From Pandoraea eparura (GTDB lineage Bacteria > Pseudomonadota > Gammaproteobacteria > Burkholderiales > Burkholderiaceae), in contig NZ_CABPSH010000001.1 in NCBI RefSeq assembly GCF_902459725.1, positions 620,001 through 684,000 on the forward strand: a stretch of DNA of 64,000 nucleotides, given 5' to 3'. Under the pieces are notes generated by a model. It was not told the DNA's origin, searched no databases, and saw only the letters and a program-made list of their open reading frames with translations. The position numbers were made by a program, and so were the translations under genes. Within the stretch, counting starts at the first letter, position 1. Each line of letters opens with the position of its first letter. Shown here one piece after another: positions 54,053-62,888 of the stretch.

Positions 54053-55074
54053 GCGCTTCGGTCCTCCCGTGGCGCGGCGGCGCCGCTCGGCACAGGCAGC
54101 AACGACGGTGCGAGCTGGTGCACGGCGTCGCGGACCTGCGCCAGCGTTGGTTTGTGTGCGGCGTCGCCAAGATTGACGATGCGCGGCGACCAGAATCCGC
54201 CGGTGCGCCACGCGGTGCTGAAATTGTATAACTCGATCGTCGGGCGGTTCAGCGCTGCGGCAATGTGCACCAGACCGGTATCCACGCCCACGGTGATCGC
54301 CCCGCGATCGATGAGGCCGACGACCTGCGACAGATTCATCTTCGGCGGCACCCAGGCGTCGTCGCCCAACGCGGTGGCGAGTCGCAACGACACCTCACGC
54401 TCGGCCGCACTGCCCCACGGCAATACGATCCGCAACCCTTGCGACGCCAGATCGCGGCCCAGCGCAATCCAGTTGGCTTCCGGCCAGGTCTTGTCGTCGC
54501 GCGACGTGGCGTGCACGAACACTGCATACGGCTGGCTCGGGCACTGGCTGTGATCCGCGCGCTCGGTGGCGATGCCGAAGTCGATCTCGTCCGATACCTT
54601 GAAGCCCATTGCTTCGGCCACCAGTATCCGCGAGCGCGTGACCACATGCGTATGGGGCTCGATGCGCACGGTATGTCGGTAGAGATAACGCACCGGCCAC
54701 TCGTAGCTGGCCCCTTCGGTCCGGTTGCCCAACCCCCACACGGTGCCGCGCGCCGTGCGCGCAATCCAGCCGGTCTTGATCAGACCCTGCGTGTCGATCA
54801 CATAGTCGTAAGGGGTTTCGCGCAAGGCACGGCGGAACGCGCCGATTTCCTGCCAGGTGCGTGCGGCGAGCGGCTGCTTGCGCCAGCGGCGCAATGCGAA
54901 GGGGATGACCCGGCGCACCCCGCGAACGAGTTTGACGAGGTCAACGAAGCCCTCTTCCACCACCCAGTCGATCTGGGCGTCGGGCGTGTGGCGCAGGATG
55001 TCCTGCACCACGGGCATGTTATGGACGACGTCGCCGAGCGACGAGACTTTGACGATCAGAACCTGCAACCGCAC
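54049..55074 (-). CDS. waaC: Lipopolysaccharide heptosyltransferase I
   Basis: The 341-residue GT9-family protein starts LQVLIVKVSSLGDVVHNMPV, the N-terminal mark of heptosyltransferases, and has VIDTQGLIKTGWIARTARGT and TVGVDTGLVHIAAALNRPTI with the conserved DTG-L-H residues. It adds the first L,D-heptose to Kdo of the LPS core. The start is a GTG at 55074. It is the first gene of the waaC-kdoO-waaA operon. Confidence 0.95.
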   Translation of the reverse strand: MRLQVLIVKVSSLGDVVHNMPVVQDILRHTPDAQIDWVVEEGFVDLVKLVRGVRRVIPFALRRWRKQPLAARTWQEIGAFRRALRETPYDYVIDTQGLIKTGWIARTARGTVWGLGNRTEGASYEWPVRYLYRHTVRIEPHTHVVTRSRILVAEAMGFKVSDEIDFGIATERADHSQCPSQPYAVFVHATSRDDKTWPEANWIALGRDLASQGLRIVLPWGSAAEREVSLRLATALGDDAWVPPKMNLSQVVGLIDRGAITVGVDTGLVHIAAALNRPTIELYNFSTAWRTGGFWSPRIVNLGDAAHKPTLAQVRDAVHQLAPSLLPVPSGAAAPREDRSA

Positions 55075-55305
55075 GCCCCGGCGGTTCGGCCGGGCCTCGT
55101 GAGCAAAACCGCGATTTTACCCCGACCCGGCCCGTCGAACAGCCTTGATTGCGCCGTTCTCGAAGCGGTCCCCTTACGGTGTCTATTACGGCACCGCCTA
55201 CGTCGCCCTGTACGGCGAAGCTTGCGACGTCCTTTCGACGCCCATTAGACATCCCTGTGGGCGTCCCGCGCCGGCGGCCCGGCGCTGGGGCGCCCAGGCG
55301 TCACC

Positions 55306-56703
55306 TCAGAACGGCAGCTTGGCGTCGGGTTTCACGGCGAGGATGGCGCGGCGGAAGTCGTCCTGAATGCGCGCGATAGCCGTATCGCTATCGGCCTCGA
55401 AGCGCAGCACAACGACCGGCGTGGTGTTCGACGAACGGGCCAGACCGAAGCCATCCGCATATTCGACGCGCACGCCGTCGATCTTGACGATGTCCCGCGC
55501 CCCGTCGAACCTGGCGGTCTCACGCAGCTTGTCGATCAACGCAAAGTTCTCGCCTTCGGCCAGCGGGATCTGCAGCTCGGGCGTCGAAATCGAGTTGGGC
55601 AGCGCATTGAGCACCGCGCTCGGATCAGCCGTCTTCGAGAGGATCTCCAGCAGGCGTGCGCCCGTGTACAGGCCGTCGTCGAAACCGTACCAGCGGTCCT
55701 TGAAGAACACGTGGCCGCTCATCTCGCCCGCGAGCGGTGCCCCCGTTTCCTTGAGCTTGGCCTTGACCAGCGAGTGCCCCGTCTTCCACATCAGCGGCTC
55801 GCCGCCGTGCTTTTGCACCCAATCCGCGAGGTTGCGGGTGCACTTCACGTCGTAGATGATCTTCTCGCCCGGATGGCGGCTCAGCACCTCGGCGGCGAAG
55901 AGCATCAACTGGCGATCCGGATAGATGATCTGACCGTCCTTGGTAACGACACCGAGACGGTCGCCGTCGCCGTCGAACGCGAGGCCGATCTCGGCATCGG
56001 TCGTCTGCAGCGTCCGGATCAGATCCTGGAGGTTCTCCGGATGCGCGGGATCCGGGTGATGGTTCGGGAACGTGCCGTCGACTTCGCAGAACAGCTCGAT
56101 GACATCGCAGCCGAGCATCTGGAACAGCGCCGGGGCGTACGCGCCCGCCACACCGTTGCCGCAGTCCACCGCGATCTTCATCGGACGTGCCAGATGCACG
56201 TCACCCGCGATGCGTGCGCGGTACGACTCGCCGATCTCGTCGGCCGTGTACGTGCCCTGCCCCGTTTCGAAGTCCTGTTTTTCGATCAGCGTCGCGAGGC
56301 CTTGAATCGCGTCACCGTAGATCGCCCGGCCGCGCAGCACCATCTTGAAACCGTTGTAGTCGGGCGGGTTGTGGCTGCCCGTGACCATGATGCCGGAGTC
56401 GACAACACGGCCATGCAGCGTGACGTTCGTCGCGAAATACACCATCGGCGTGACGACGACGCCGATATCGACCACATCGACACCAGCGGCGCGCAGGCCG
56501 TCGGAGAGCGCGCCGACCAGTTCGGGGCCGGACAGGCGGCCGTCGCGGCCGACCACGACGGCATTGCCGCCTTCGCGACGCACTGCCGTGCCGAACGCGC
56601 GTCCGATCAGGTGCGCGACGTTGGCATCCAGGGTCTTGCCGACGATGCCGCGAATGTCATAGGCCTTGAAAATCGCAGGCGAAACTTGCGTGGTTTGCGT
56701 CAT
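55306..56703 (-). CDS. manB: Phosphomannomutase/phosphoglucomutase
   Basis: The 465-residue protein is an alpha-D-phosphohexomutase: FKAYDIRGIVGKTLD at the start, active serine in VTGSHNPPDYNGFKMV, metal loop AFDGDGDRLGVVT, sugar loop GEMSGHVFFKDRWYGFDDG and the phosphate-binding RSSNTTPVVVLRFEAD end. It interconverts hexose 1- and 6-phosphates (as AlgC does) for GDP-mannose, LPS and exopolysaccharide precursors. The ATG at 56703 fits the family start. It is leftward, upstream of the waa operon. Confidence 0.93.
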   Translation of the reverse strand: MTQTTQVSPAIFKAYDIRGIVGKTLDANVAHLIGRAFGTAVRREGGNAVVVGRDGRLSGPELVGALSDGLRAAGVDVVDIGVVVTPMVYFATNVTLHGRVVDSGIMVTGSHNPPDYNGFKMVLRGRAIYGDAIQGLATLIEKQDFETGQGTYTADEIGESYRARIAGDVHLARPMKIAVDCGNGVAGAYAPALFQMLGCDVIELFCEVDGTFPNHHPDPAHPENLQDLIRTLQTTDAEIGLAFDGDGDRLGVVTKDGQIIYPDRQLMLFAAEVLSRHPGEKIIYDVKCTRNLADWVQKHGGEPLMWKTGHSLVKAKLKETGAPLAGEMSGHVFFKDRWYGFDDGLYTGARLLEILSKTADPSAVLNALPNSISTPELQIPLAEGENFALIDKLRETARFDGARDIVKIDGVRVEYADGFGLARSSNTTPVVVLRFEADSDTAIARIQDDFRRAILAVKPDAKLPF

Positions 56704-56899
56704 GGGAATAGATCTCTCGGAAACGAGGGAGGAAGACGTTACCCGACGCCAGGGGCCGGGCGTATTGCCTGAGCGAACCCCATGCGTAGCGGAAGTGGCG
56801 AAGGGCGCCGACCGGGAAGCCAGCACCGGCCGCGCAGCCAACGTGAATTCCCGGCAGGAAGCCCGGCCGGGAACGGCTGCATTACGTTAAAATTATACG

Positions 56900-57019
56900 G
56901 GACTTCGCCGCACTGCGGCATTTCCCCCAACCCTTGTCAGAGATCGCCTACCGTCGGTGGCCGTGCTTCGCGACAAGCGTGTAAAGTCCCCCAGCACCGG
57001 CCTCGCGAGGCCGGTTTTG
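56900..57019 (+). ncRNA. Candidate small RNA or attenuated leader upstream of the flippase gene
   Basis: A -10-like block at 56889-56898 and a terminator at 56996-57019 delimit a possible transcript of about 110-120 bases that contains GCCGCACTGCGGC, able to form a second hairpin, and no open frame with a ribosome site. It matches no RNA family that I recognise. It could be a free small RNA or the leader of the O-antigen operon. Confidence 0.3.
56996..57019 (+). terminator. Rho-independent terminator before the flippase gene
   Basis: ACCGGCCT, CGCG, AGGCCGGT (56996-57015) is a perfect palindrome followed by TTTGC. No protein gene precedes it on this strand for several hundred bases. Confidence 0.75.
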
Positions 57020-57060
57020 CTTATCTTGACTTGAGAACGAGTGAGCCGCGCGAGCGCCAC

Positions 57061-58278
57061 ATGCCCTATCGCACCATCATTCGCAACATCCTCTGGATGC
57101 TGACCGAGCGCGGCGCGCAGATCGCCGGCGGCATCGCCGTCTCCGGTCTTCTGGCACGCAGTCTCGGCGCAGCGCAGTTCGGCCTGTTTCAATACGCGCA
57201 ATCGCTCGTGTTCCTCGCCGCGTCGCTCACGCTGCTGTGCGGCAGCGAGGTCGTGGTGCCGCGTCTGGTCGGCAAGCCCGAGGCCGAGCAACGCACGGTC
57301 ATCGCCCATGCCTTCGTGCTGCGCCTGGCCGCGGCGGCCGTCGCCTATACGGCGCTGGCCATCTACGTCATCGGCTTTGCCGAGTCCGAACTGGTCGCCG
57401 TCGCGCTCTGGCTCGGCGTGGCGCTCTGGTTCCGCGAGCCTGCGGGCATCGTCATTGCCTGGTTGCAGGCGCGCACGTTCAACCGGCCGAGCGTCGCGGC
57501 CAACCTCTGTGGGCTGGGGGTCAAGCTCGCGCTCGTCGCCCTGCTGTTCGTGATGCATGCGGGCGTTGCGGCGTTCGCGCTCGTCTATGCGGTCGAGGCC
57601 GTCGTGGCCGCCGCGCTGCTGGTTCGCTATTACCTGAAGCATTCGCCGAAGACGCCGGTGATCTGGCAGCGTGCGCTGCTGGTCGACCTGCTCTCGAGCG
57701 GTATGACATTCTGGGGGGGTCTGATGCTCATGATCCTGTTCAAGCGCATCGACCAGCTCGTGCTCAAGCCGCTCATCCCGCTGGCGGAACTGGGCGCGTA
57801 TGCCGCCGCCATGCAGATCACGGAGAACTTCGTGCTCGTGGCGCCGATCATCGCGAATTCGCTGGCGCCGCAACTGATCTTCCAGACGTTCGACAACGCC
57901 ACGGCGAGACGCAACACCGTGCGTGCCGTGTGGTTGATGGTCGCCGCCGGCGCTTGCCTGGCGGTTCCGATCGCGCTGCTGGCCCCGTGGATCGTACACC
58001 TGATCTATGGGGCGGGATTCGCGGAGTCGGCGCAGATTCTGCGCGTCTCGGCGCTCATGGGAATTCTCGTGTTCGCCGACGCCGCCCTGAACCTCACGCT
58101 GATTCGTCGCGGCGCCGGACGCTGGGTCATCGCGAAGTGGCTGTGTGCAGTGGTGGTGGCCTTCGTAGTGGTACGCGGCCTCGCGCCGCATCTCGGCGCG
58201 CTCGCCGGGGCACTCGGCTATGGCGCCGGGTATGCCGCCGCGCTGGTGCTCGGCGTCTGGTTGCTTCGACGGGACTGA
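57061..58278 (+). CDS. Polysaccharide flippase (Wzx/MOP family)
   Basis: The 405-residue membrane protein has about 12 hydrophobic helices and the N-terminal Wzx pattern LWMLTERGAQIAGGIAVSGL, LARSLGAAQFGLFQYAQSLV. MOP-family flippases turn lipid-linked oligosaccharides across the inner membrane for O antigen or exopolysaccharide. The ATG at 57061 is used since homology begins there. It heads a rightward cluster of three glycosyltransferases and a WecA-like gene with tight or overlapping joins. Confidence 0.87.
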   Translation: MPYRTIIRNILWMLTERGAQIAGGIAVSGLLARSLGAAQFGLFQYAQSLVFLAASLTLLCGSEVVVPRLVGKPEAEQRTVIAHAFVLRLAAAAVAYTALAIYVIGFAESELVAVALWLGVALWFREPAGIVIAWLQARTFNRPSVAANLCGLGVKLALVALLFVMHAGVAAFALVYAVEAVVAAALLVRYYLKHSPKTPVIWQRALLVDLLSSGMTFWGGLMLMILFKRIDQLVLKPLIPLAELGAYAAAMQITENFVLVAPIIANSLAPQLIFQTFDNATARRNTVRAVWLMVAAGACLAVPIALLAPWIVHLIYGAGFAESAQILRVSALMGILVFADAALNLTLIRRGAGRWVIAKWLCAVVVAFVVVRGLAPHLGALAGALGYGAGYAAALVLGVWLLRRD

Positions 58279-58282
58279 CGCG

Positions 58283-59419
58283 ATGACGCTGCCTCATTCC
58301 CCGAACGGCCACGCCGCCCGCACCGTTTGCCTGTTCACGGGCACGCTGGCGGCCTTTGCCGGCGCCGAACGCGCCACAGCGACGCTGGCGAATGCGCTCG
58401 CGGCGCGCGGGCATCGCGTGCACGTGCTGTCGTTGTGGGGCCACACCCCCGTCTTCCCGTTGGCGCCCGCTGTCGCGCATCACGCGATGTTCGCCGAGCG
58501 CGTGGCGTTCAAGCATCACTACATTGCCATCGTTCGGCAGGTGCGGCGGTATGTTCGCGAGCACGCCATCGATGTGATGATCGACGTCGACCCGATGCTC
58601 GCGCTCTATACCGTGCCGGCCACGCTCGGTTTGCCGTTGCGACGCATCGCCTGGGAGCACAGCACCTACGCCAGCGACCTCGGCCGACGCGCGCGCCGAT
58701 GGGCACGGGCGCTCGCGGCACGCCGCTACGACGCCGTCGTCGTGCTCACCGACGCCGACCGCGACGCATGGCGAACGCATCATCCTCACGCCCATGCGCG
58801 GTTCGTCACGCTGCCCAATCCGCTGGGCCTCCCGATCCCGGACGTGCCTCCCGAGCCCCGCAGCGAGCAGGGCATTCTCGCCGTCGGACGTCTGGTCCCG
58901 GAAAAGGGTTTCGACCGCCTGATCGATGCCTGGGCACGTATCGCCTGCGACGCGCCGGGCTGGCAGGTGCGCATCGTGGGCGACGGCCCGTTGCGCGACG
59001 CGCTGCTCACGCAAGCCGACCAGGCCGGGGTTGCGAACAGCGTACAGGTGCTGCCGGCCGTGGCCGATGTTGCGCAGCACTATGCACGGGCGGCGATCTA
59101 CTGCCTGCCGTCGCGACGTGAGAGTTTCGGACTCGTGTTGCTCGAAGCGAAGGCGTATGCGGTGCCCGTCGTGGCCTACGCTGCCGATGCCGGACCGCGC
59201 GCGCTATTGCATGACGAGGTCGACAGTCTGGTCGTCGACGACGGCGATATCGACGGCTTGGCTGGCGCACTGCGCCGGTTGATCGGCAATGCATCGCTAC
59301 GACGCAGACTCGGTCTGGCAGGCTACGCTCATGCGAAAGACTTCGGGGCAGATGCCATCGCGGCGCGTTGGGAAGCGCTGTGGGCCGAGCGCGCGTCGAC
59401 ACTGGAGCGTGCGCGATGA
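58283..59419 (+). CDS. Glycosyltransferase family 4
   Basis: The 378-residue GT-B fold protein has the donor-binding half with ILAVGRLVPEKGFDRLIDAW and RIVGDGPLRDALL, and the E-x7-E motif in SRRESFGLVLLEAKAYAVPV. N-terminal CLFTGTLAAFAGAERATATL is the acceptor-side start. It probably adds a sugar to the O-antigen-type unit on the cytoplasmic face of the membrane. It starts five bases after the flippase stop. Donor and linkage are unknown. Confidence 0.87.
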   Translation: MTLPHSPNGHAARTVCLFTGTLAAFAGAERATATLANALAARGHRVHVLSLWGHTPVFPLAPAVAHHAMFAERVAFKHHYIAIVRQVRRYVREHAIDVMIDVDPMLALYTVPATLGLPLRRIAWEHSTYASDLGRRARRWARALAARRYDAVVVLTDADRDAWRTHHPHAHARFVTLPNPLGLPIPDVPPEPRSEQGILAVGRLVPEKGFDRLIDAWARIACDAPGWQVRIVGDGPLRDALLTQADQAGVANSVQVLPAVADVAQHYARAAIYCLPSRRESFGLVLLEAKAYAVPVVAYAADAGPRALLHDEVDSLVVDDGDIDGLAGALRRLIGNASLRRRLGLAGYAHAKDFGADAIAARWEALWAERASTLERAR

Positions 59420-60546
59420 GGATCGCCCTGTTCGTCACCGGTTTGCAATTGGGCGGTGCGGAGACGCAGGTCGCTGATCTCGCGCGCGGATTCCTCGCGC
59501 GCGGCCATGACGTTGCGCTCATCTCGCTCACGGGCACCTGTGCCGTCGCCTTGCCGACATCGCCACGACTCACACTCATCGAGCTGAAGGCGGGCAAGAC
59601 ACCCTGGTCGCTCGCATGGGCGTTGCGGCGGCTCGTCGCGCACCTGCGCGCGTGGCAGCCGGAGGTCGTGCACGCCCACATGGTTCATGCGAACCTGCTT
59701 GCACGCGTGGCCCGGTGGTTCGCGCCAGTGCCGGTGCTGGTGACGAGCGCGCACAGTCGCAATGAAGGCGGACGTCTGCGGATGCTGGCTTATCGGGTCA
59801 CGGACCGCTGGACGGATTTGACGACGAACGTCAGCGACGACGCTGTTGCCGCGTTCGTTGCGCAACGCGCGGCGCCGGCGGGACGCATCGTGAGCATGCC
59901 CAACGGTATCGACACGGATCGCTACCATCCCGATGCACGGCAACGATTGCAGTGGCGCGCTGCGGTTCGCGCGCTGCCGTCGACGGCGACGCCCATCGTC
60001 TTTGCGGCGGGCCGGATGGTCGAAGCGAAGGACTACCCGACGCTGATCGACGCGTTCTCTCACGTGCTCGGCGCGGTGCCAGAAGCGCGCCTGTATATTG
60101 CTGGAGACGGGCCGTTGCGAGCCTCGGTGCAGGCGCTCGTGGAAGCACGCGGGCTGGCCCATGCCATCACGCTGCTAGGGCGCAGCAACGATATCGCGCA
60201 ATGGATGGGCGCGGCGGACGTGTATGCGATGTCGTCCGCCTGGGAAGGATTGCCGCTCGTGATTGGTGAGGCAATGGCCAGCGGCTTGCCCGTGGTGTCG
60301 ACCGACTGCGGCGGCGTGCGTGAACTGCTCGGCACGGTCCCGGGTAATACGTTGGTGCCGGTAGGCGACGCACAGGCGCTCGGCACCGCCCTGATCCATC
60401 ATCTGCGCGCCGACGCGAGCGCGCGCCATGCCACCGGCGCGGCCAACCGCGAGCGCATCGTCGCCCATTACTCCCTCGATGCGGTTGTGACGCGCTGGAT
60501 CGAGGTCTATGCCCGTCTGCGCGAAACGCGACGACCCCGGTTCTGA
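59416..60546 (+). CDS. Glycosyltransferase family 4
   Basis: The 376-residue protein begins MRIALFVTGLQLGGAETQVA, the glycine-rich acceptor loop of many GT4 enzymes, and has VFAAGRMVEAKDYPTLIDAF, YIAGDGPLRASVQAL and the E-x7-E motif in SAWEGLPLVIGEAMASGLPV. It resembles WbnH/Pel-type transferases. Its ATG overlaps the stop of the preceding gene (ATGA at 59416-59419). It is part of the O-antigen-type cluster. Confidence 0.88.
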   Translation: MRIALFVTGLQLGGAETQVADLARGFLARGHDVALISLTGTCAVALPTSPRLTLIELKAGKTPWSLAWALRRLVAHLRAWQPEVVHAHMVHANLLARVARWFAPVPVLVTSAHSRNEGGRLRMLAYRVTDRWTDLTTNVSDDAVAAFVAQRAAPAGRIVSMPNGIDTDRYHPDARQRLQWRAAVRALPSTATPIVFAAGRMVEAKDYPTLIDAFSHVLGAVPEARLYIAGDGPLRASVQALVEARGLAHAITLLGRSNDIAQWMGAADVYAMSSAWEGLPLVIGEAMASGLPVVSTDCGGVRELLGTVPGNTLVPVGDAQALGTALIHHLRADASARHATGAANRERIVAHYSLDAVVTRWIEVYARLRETRRPRF

Positions 60547-60565
60547 ATACGCCACGACACTGTCA

Positions 60566-61708
60566 ATGACGTCCCCTGTCCTGCTCTGCTCCAACACATT
60601 CTGGTCAATCTATAACTTTCGGCGTGGGCCCATCGCTGCCCTGCTGGCGGCTGGCCATCCGGTGCACGTGGCAGCGCCCGACGATGCCTTCGCCACGCAG
60701 CTCGCGGAAATGGGCTGCGTCGTCCATCGCATCCCGATGGCCGCCAAGGGACAAAATCCACTTCAGGATCTCGGGCTGATGTGGCGGCTCTATCGTCTTT
60801 ACCGGCAAGTCCGCCCGGCGGTGATCTTCCATTACACGATCAAACCAAACATCTACGGATCCATCGCCGCACACCTTGCCTGCGTTCCGTCGGTGTCGAT
60901 GACCACGGGCCTGGGATACGTCTTCATTCGCGAATCGCTGACCACTCGTTTGGCGCGACAACTCTACCGTGTCGCGTTTCGCCATACGCTGGAGAATTGG
61001 TTTCTCAACGCCGAAGACCATCGCGCGTTTGTCGAAGGTGGACTTGTGGCCATCGGCAAGACACGTTTGCTGCCGGGCGAGGGGGTCGACCTCGCGCACT
61101 TCGCCAAGGCGCCGTGGCCGCCATCGAATGCGCCCGCCGACGCTGCGCCCGCGCCGATGCGCTTTCTCCTCATCGCCCGTCTGCTGCGCGACAAGGGCGT
61201 GCTGGAGTACGTCGAGGCCGCACGCGCCCTGCGCAACGAGATGCCGCACGTGACATTTCAGATGCTCGGTGCGACCGACGTCGAGAACCCCACGGCCATC
61301 ACGCGCAGCGAGGTCGACGCGTGGCAGCGCGAAGGTGTCGTCGAGTATCTCGGCACCACCGACGACGTCCGGCCGATCGTTGCGAATGCGCATTGCGTGG
61401 TTCTGCCATCGTACCGGGAGGGCCTATCGCGCACGTTGCTCGAAGCCAGTGCGATGGGCCGCCCGCTCGTCGCGAGCGACGTGCCGGGTTGCCGGGACGT
61501 GATCGACGACGGTGTGACGGGCCGGCTCGTGCCCGCACGCGACGCCGTCGCGCTGACCGCCTGCCTGCGGGACATGGCGCGAATGCCGGCGAGCCAACTC
61601 ACCCGGATGGGCAATGCCGGGCGTGCTAAAGTAGCGCGCGAATTCGACGAACACGTCGTCATTGCAGAGTATTTTCGGATTCTCGGATCCCTCCCCGCAT
61701 CATGCTGA
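60566..61708 (+). CDS. Glycosyltransferase family 4 (WbpL-partner type)
   Basis: The 380-residue protein has LLCSNTFWSIYNFRRGPIAA at the N-terminus, FHYTIKPNIYGSIAAHLACV, VSMTTGLGYVFI and the donor half with LLIARLLRDKGVLEYVEAAR and SYREGLSRTLLEASAMGRPL. The combination is typical of transferases adding N-acetylhexosamines after a WecA/WbpL-type initiator, such as PglA and WbpT relatives. The ATG at 60566 is close after the previous stop. The next gene overlaps by seven bases. Confidence 0.88.
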   Translation: MTSPVLLCSNTFWSIYNFRRGPIAALLAAGHPVHVAAPDDAFATQLAEMGCVVHRIPMAAKGQNPLQDLGLMWRLYRLYRQVRPAVIFHYTIKPNIYGSIAAHLACVPSVSMTTGLGYVFIRESLTTRLARQLYRVAFRHTLENWFLNAEDHRAFVEGGLVAIGKTRLLPGEGVDLAHFAKAPWPPSNAPADAAPAPMRFLLIARLLRDKGVLEYVEAARALRNEMPHVTFQMLGATDVENPTAITRSEVDAWQREGVVEYLGTTDDVRPIVANAHCVVLPSYREGLSRTLLEASAMGRPLVASDVPGCRDVIDDGVTGRLVPARDAVALTACLRDMARMPASQLTRMGNAGRAKVAREFDEHVVIAEYFRILGSLPASC

Positions 61709-62793
61709 GTCTTGCCATCGCCCTGGTCGTGTCGTTCGTCGCGACGCTCCTGATCGTTCGCTATGCGCACGTTCACGCCCGCTTCTCCGGCGATAGCGAT
61801 GTCGCCGGGGTGCAGAAGTTTCACGTGCGTCCGGTGCCGCGCATCGGCGGTGTCGGCATCCTGGCCGGCCTGATCGTGGCCGCCACGGCGCTCGGCTTCT
61901 CGTATCCCGTCGTCTCGCGCAACATTCTCCTGCTCGTTGCCTGCGGCCTGCCCGCGTTCCTCTCCGGTTTCATCGAAGATCTGACCAAGAAGGTGACCCC
62001 GACCGTGCGCCTCCTCTGCACGATGTTCGCGGCACTGCTGGCGTGGCTCCTGCTCGACATCCACATCACGCGCATCGACATCGGCGCGGCAGACCGCGCG
62101 CTGATGCTCGCCGCCGTGTCGGTGCCGCTCACCGTGCTGTGCGTGGCCGGCATGGCCAATGCCGTCAACATCATCGACGGGTTCAATGGGCTCGCGGCCA
62201 TGGTCGCCATGATCATGTTCGCCTCGCTCGGCTACGTCGGGTTCCAGGTGCAAGACCCCGTCGTGCTCACCACCTCGATGATCATGGTGGGCGCAATCCT
62301 CGGGTTCTTCATCTTCAACTTTCCCGGCGGACTGATTTTCCTCGGCGATGGCGGCGCGTACTTCATCGGCTTCATGCTGGCCGAAATCGCCGTGTTGCTG
62401 GTCATGCGCAACCCGCAGGTGTCGCCGTGGTACCCGGCACTGATGGTCATTTACCCCGCCTTCGAGGTCTGTTTCTCGATCTATCGCAAGCGCTTCGTGC
62501 GCGGCATGTCGCCCGGCATTCCCGATGGCGTGCATCTGCACATGCTCGTATACAAACGGCTGATGCGTTGGGCCGTCGGCGCCCGCACGGCGAGTGCGCT
62601 GACGCAACGCAACTCCTTGACGTCACCGTACCTCTGGCTGCTATGCTTGCTGGCAGTGATCCCGGCCACGGTATTCTGGCGACACAGTCTGGTGCTCGCG
62701 GTGTGCTGCGTCGCCTTTATGGTGACGTATGTCTGGCTGTACCTGCGCATCGTTCGCTTCAAGGCACCTCGCTGGCTGATCTTCAAGAAGTGA
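61702..62793 (+). CDS. Undecaprenyl-phosphate sugar-1-phosphate transferase (WecA/WbpL/MraY family)
   Basis: The 363-residue protein has about 10 membrane helices and the family motifs KFHVRPVPRIGGVGILAG, MANAVNIIDGFNGLAAMVAM (the DGFNG aspartate region) and NFPGGLIFLGDGGAYFIGFM. It starts O-antigen or related glycan synthesis by moving a sugar phosphate from a UDP-sugar to undecaprenyl phosphate. The ATG at 61702 overlaps the stop of the preceding glycosyltransferase. UDP-GlcNAc or UDP-FucNAc are likely donors, which cannot be told apart here. Confidence 0.92.
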   Translation: MLSLAIALVVSFVATLLIVRYAHVHARFSGDSDVAGVQKFHVRPVPRIGGVGILAGLIVAATALGFSYPVVSRNILLLVACGLPAFLSGFIEDLTKKVTPTVRLLCTMFAALLAWLLLDIHITRIDIGAADRALMLAAVSVPLTVLCVAGMANAVNIIDGFNGLAAMVAMIMFASLGYVGFQVQDPVVLTTSMIMVGAILGFFIFNFPGGLIFLGDGGAYFIGFMLAEIAVLLVMRNPQVSPWYPALMVIYPAFEVCFSIYRKRFVRGMSPGIPDGVHLHMLVYKRLMRWAVGARTASALTQRNSLTSPYLWLLCLLAVIPATVFWRHSLVLAVCCVAFMVTYVWLYLRIVRFKAPRWLIFKK

Positions 62794-62888
62794 CCGCCCT
62801 CGAGGGGGACGACGCATCGCAGCGCGCAGCCGCCTCACACGCCCTCCCCCGGATCGGGACAACCAGACGAGACAGCGCCTCCTACGCA

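Larger units (their letters stand above)
56704..57060. other. Divergent region between phosphomannomutase and flippase genes
   Basis: No protein gene is seen. AAAATTATAC (56889-56898) is a striking AT-rich block in GC-rich DNA and a good -10-like element for rightward transcription. A strong terminator follows at 56996-57019, before the flippase ATG at 57061. Confidence 0.5.

Noticed and set aside
51920-54553. Open frame of about 877 codons on the plus strand opposite waaA, kdoO and waaC
   Set aside because: It spans three well-recognised genes in the opposite direction and shows no domain; typical antisense shadow in GC-rich DNA.
62043-62888. In-frame upstream extension of apaH by about 280 codons
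   Set aside because: It overlaps the WecA-like membrane protein in another frame; the ApaH family motif starts directly at the ATG at 62889.
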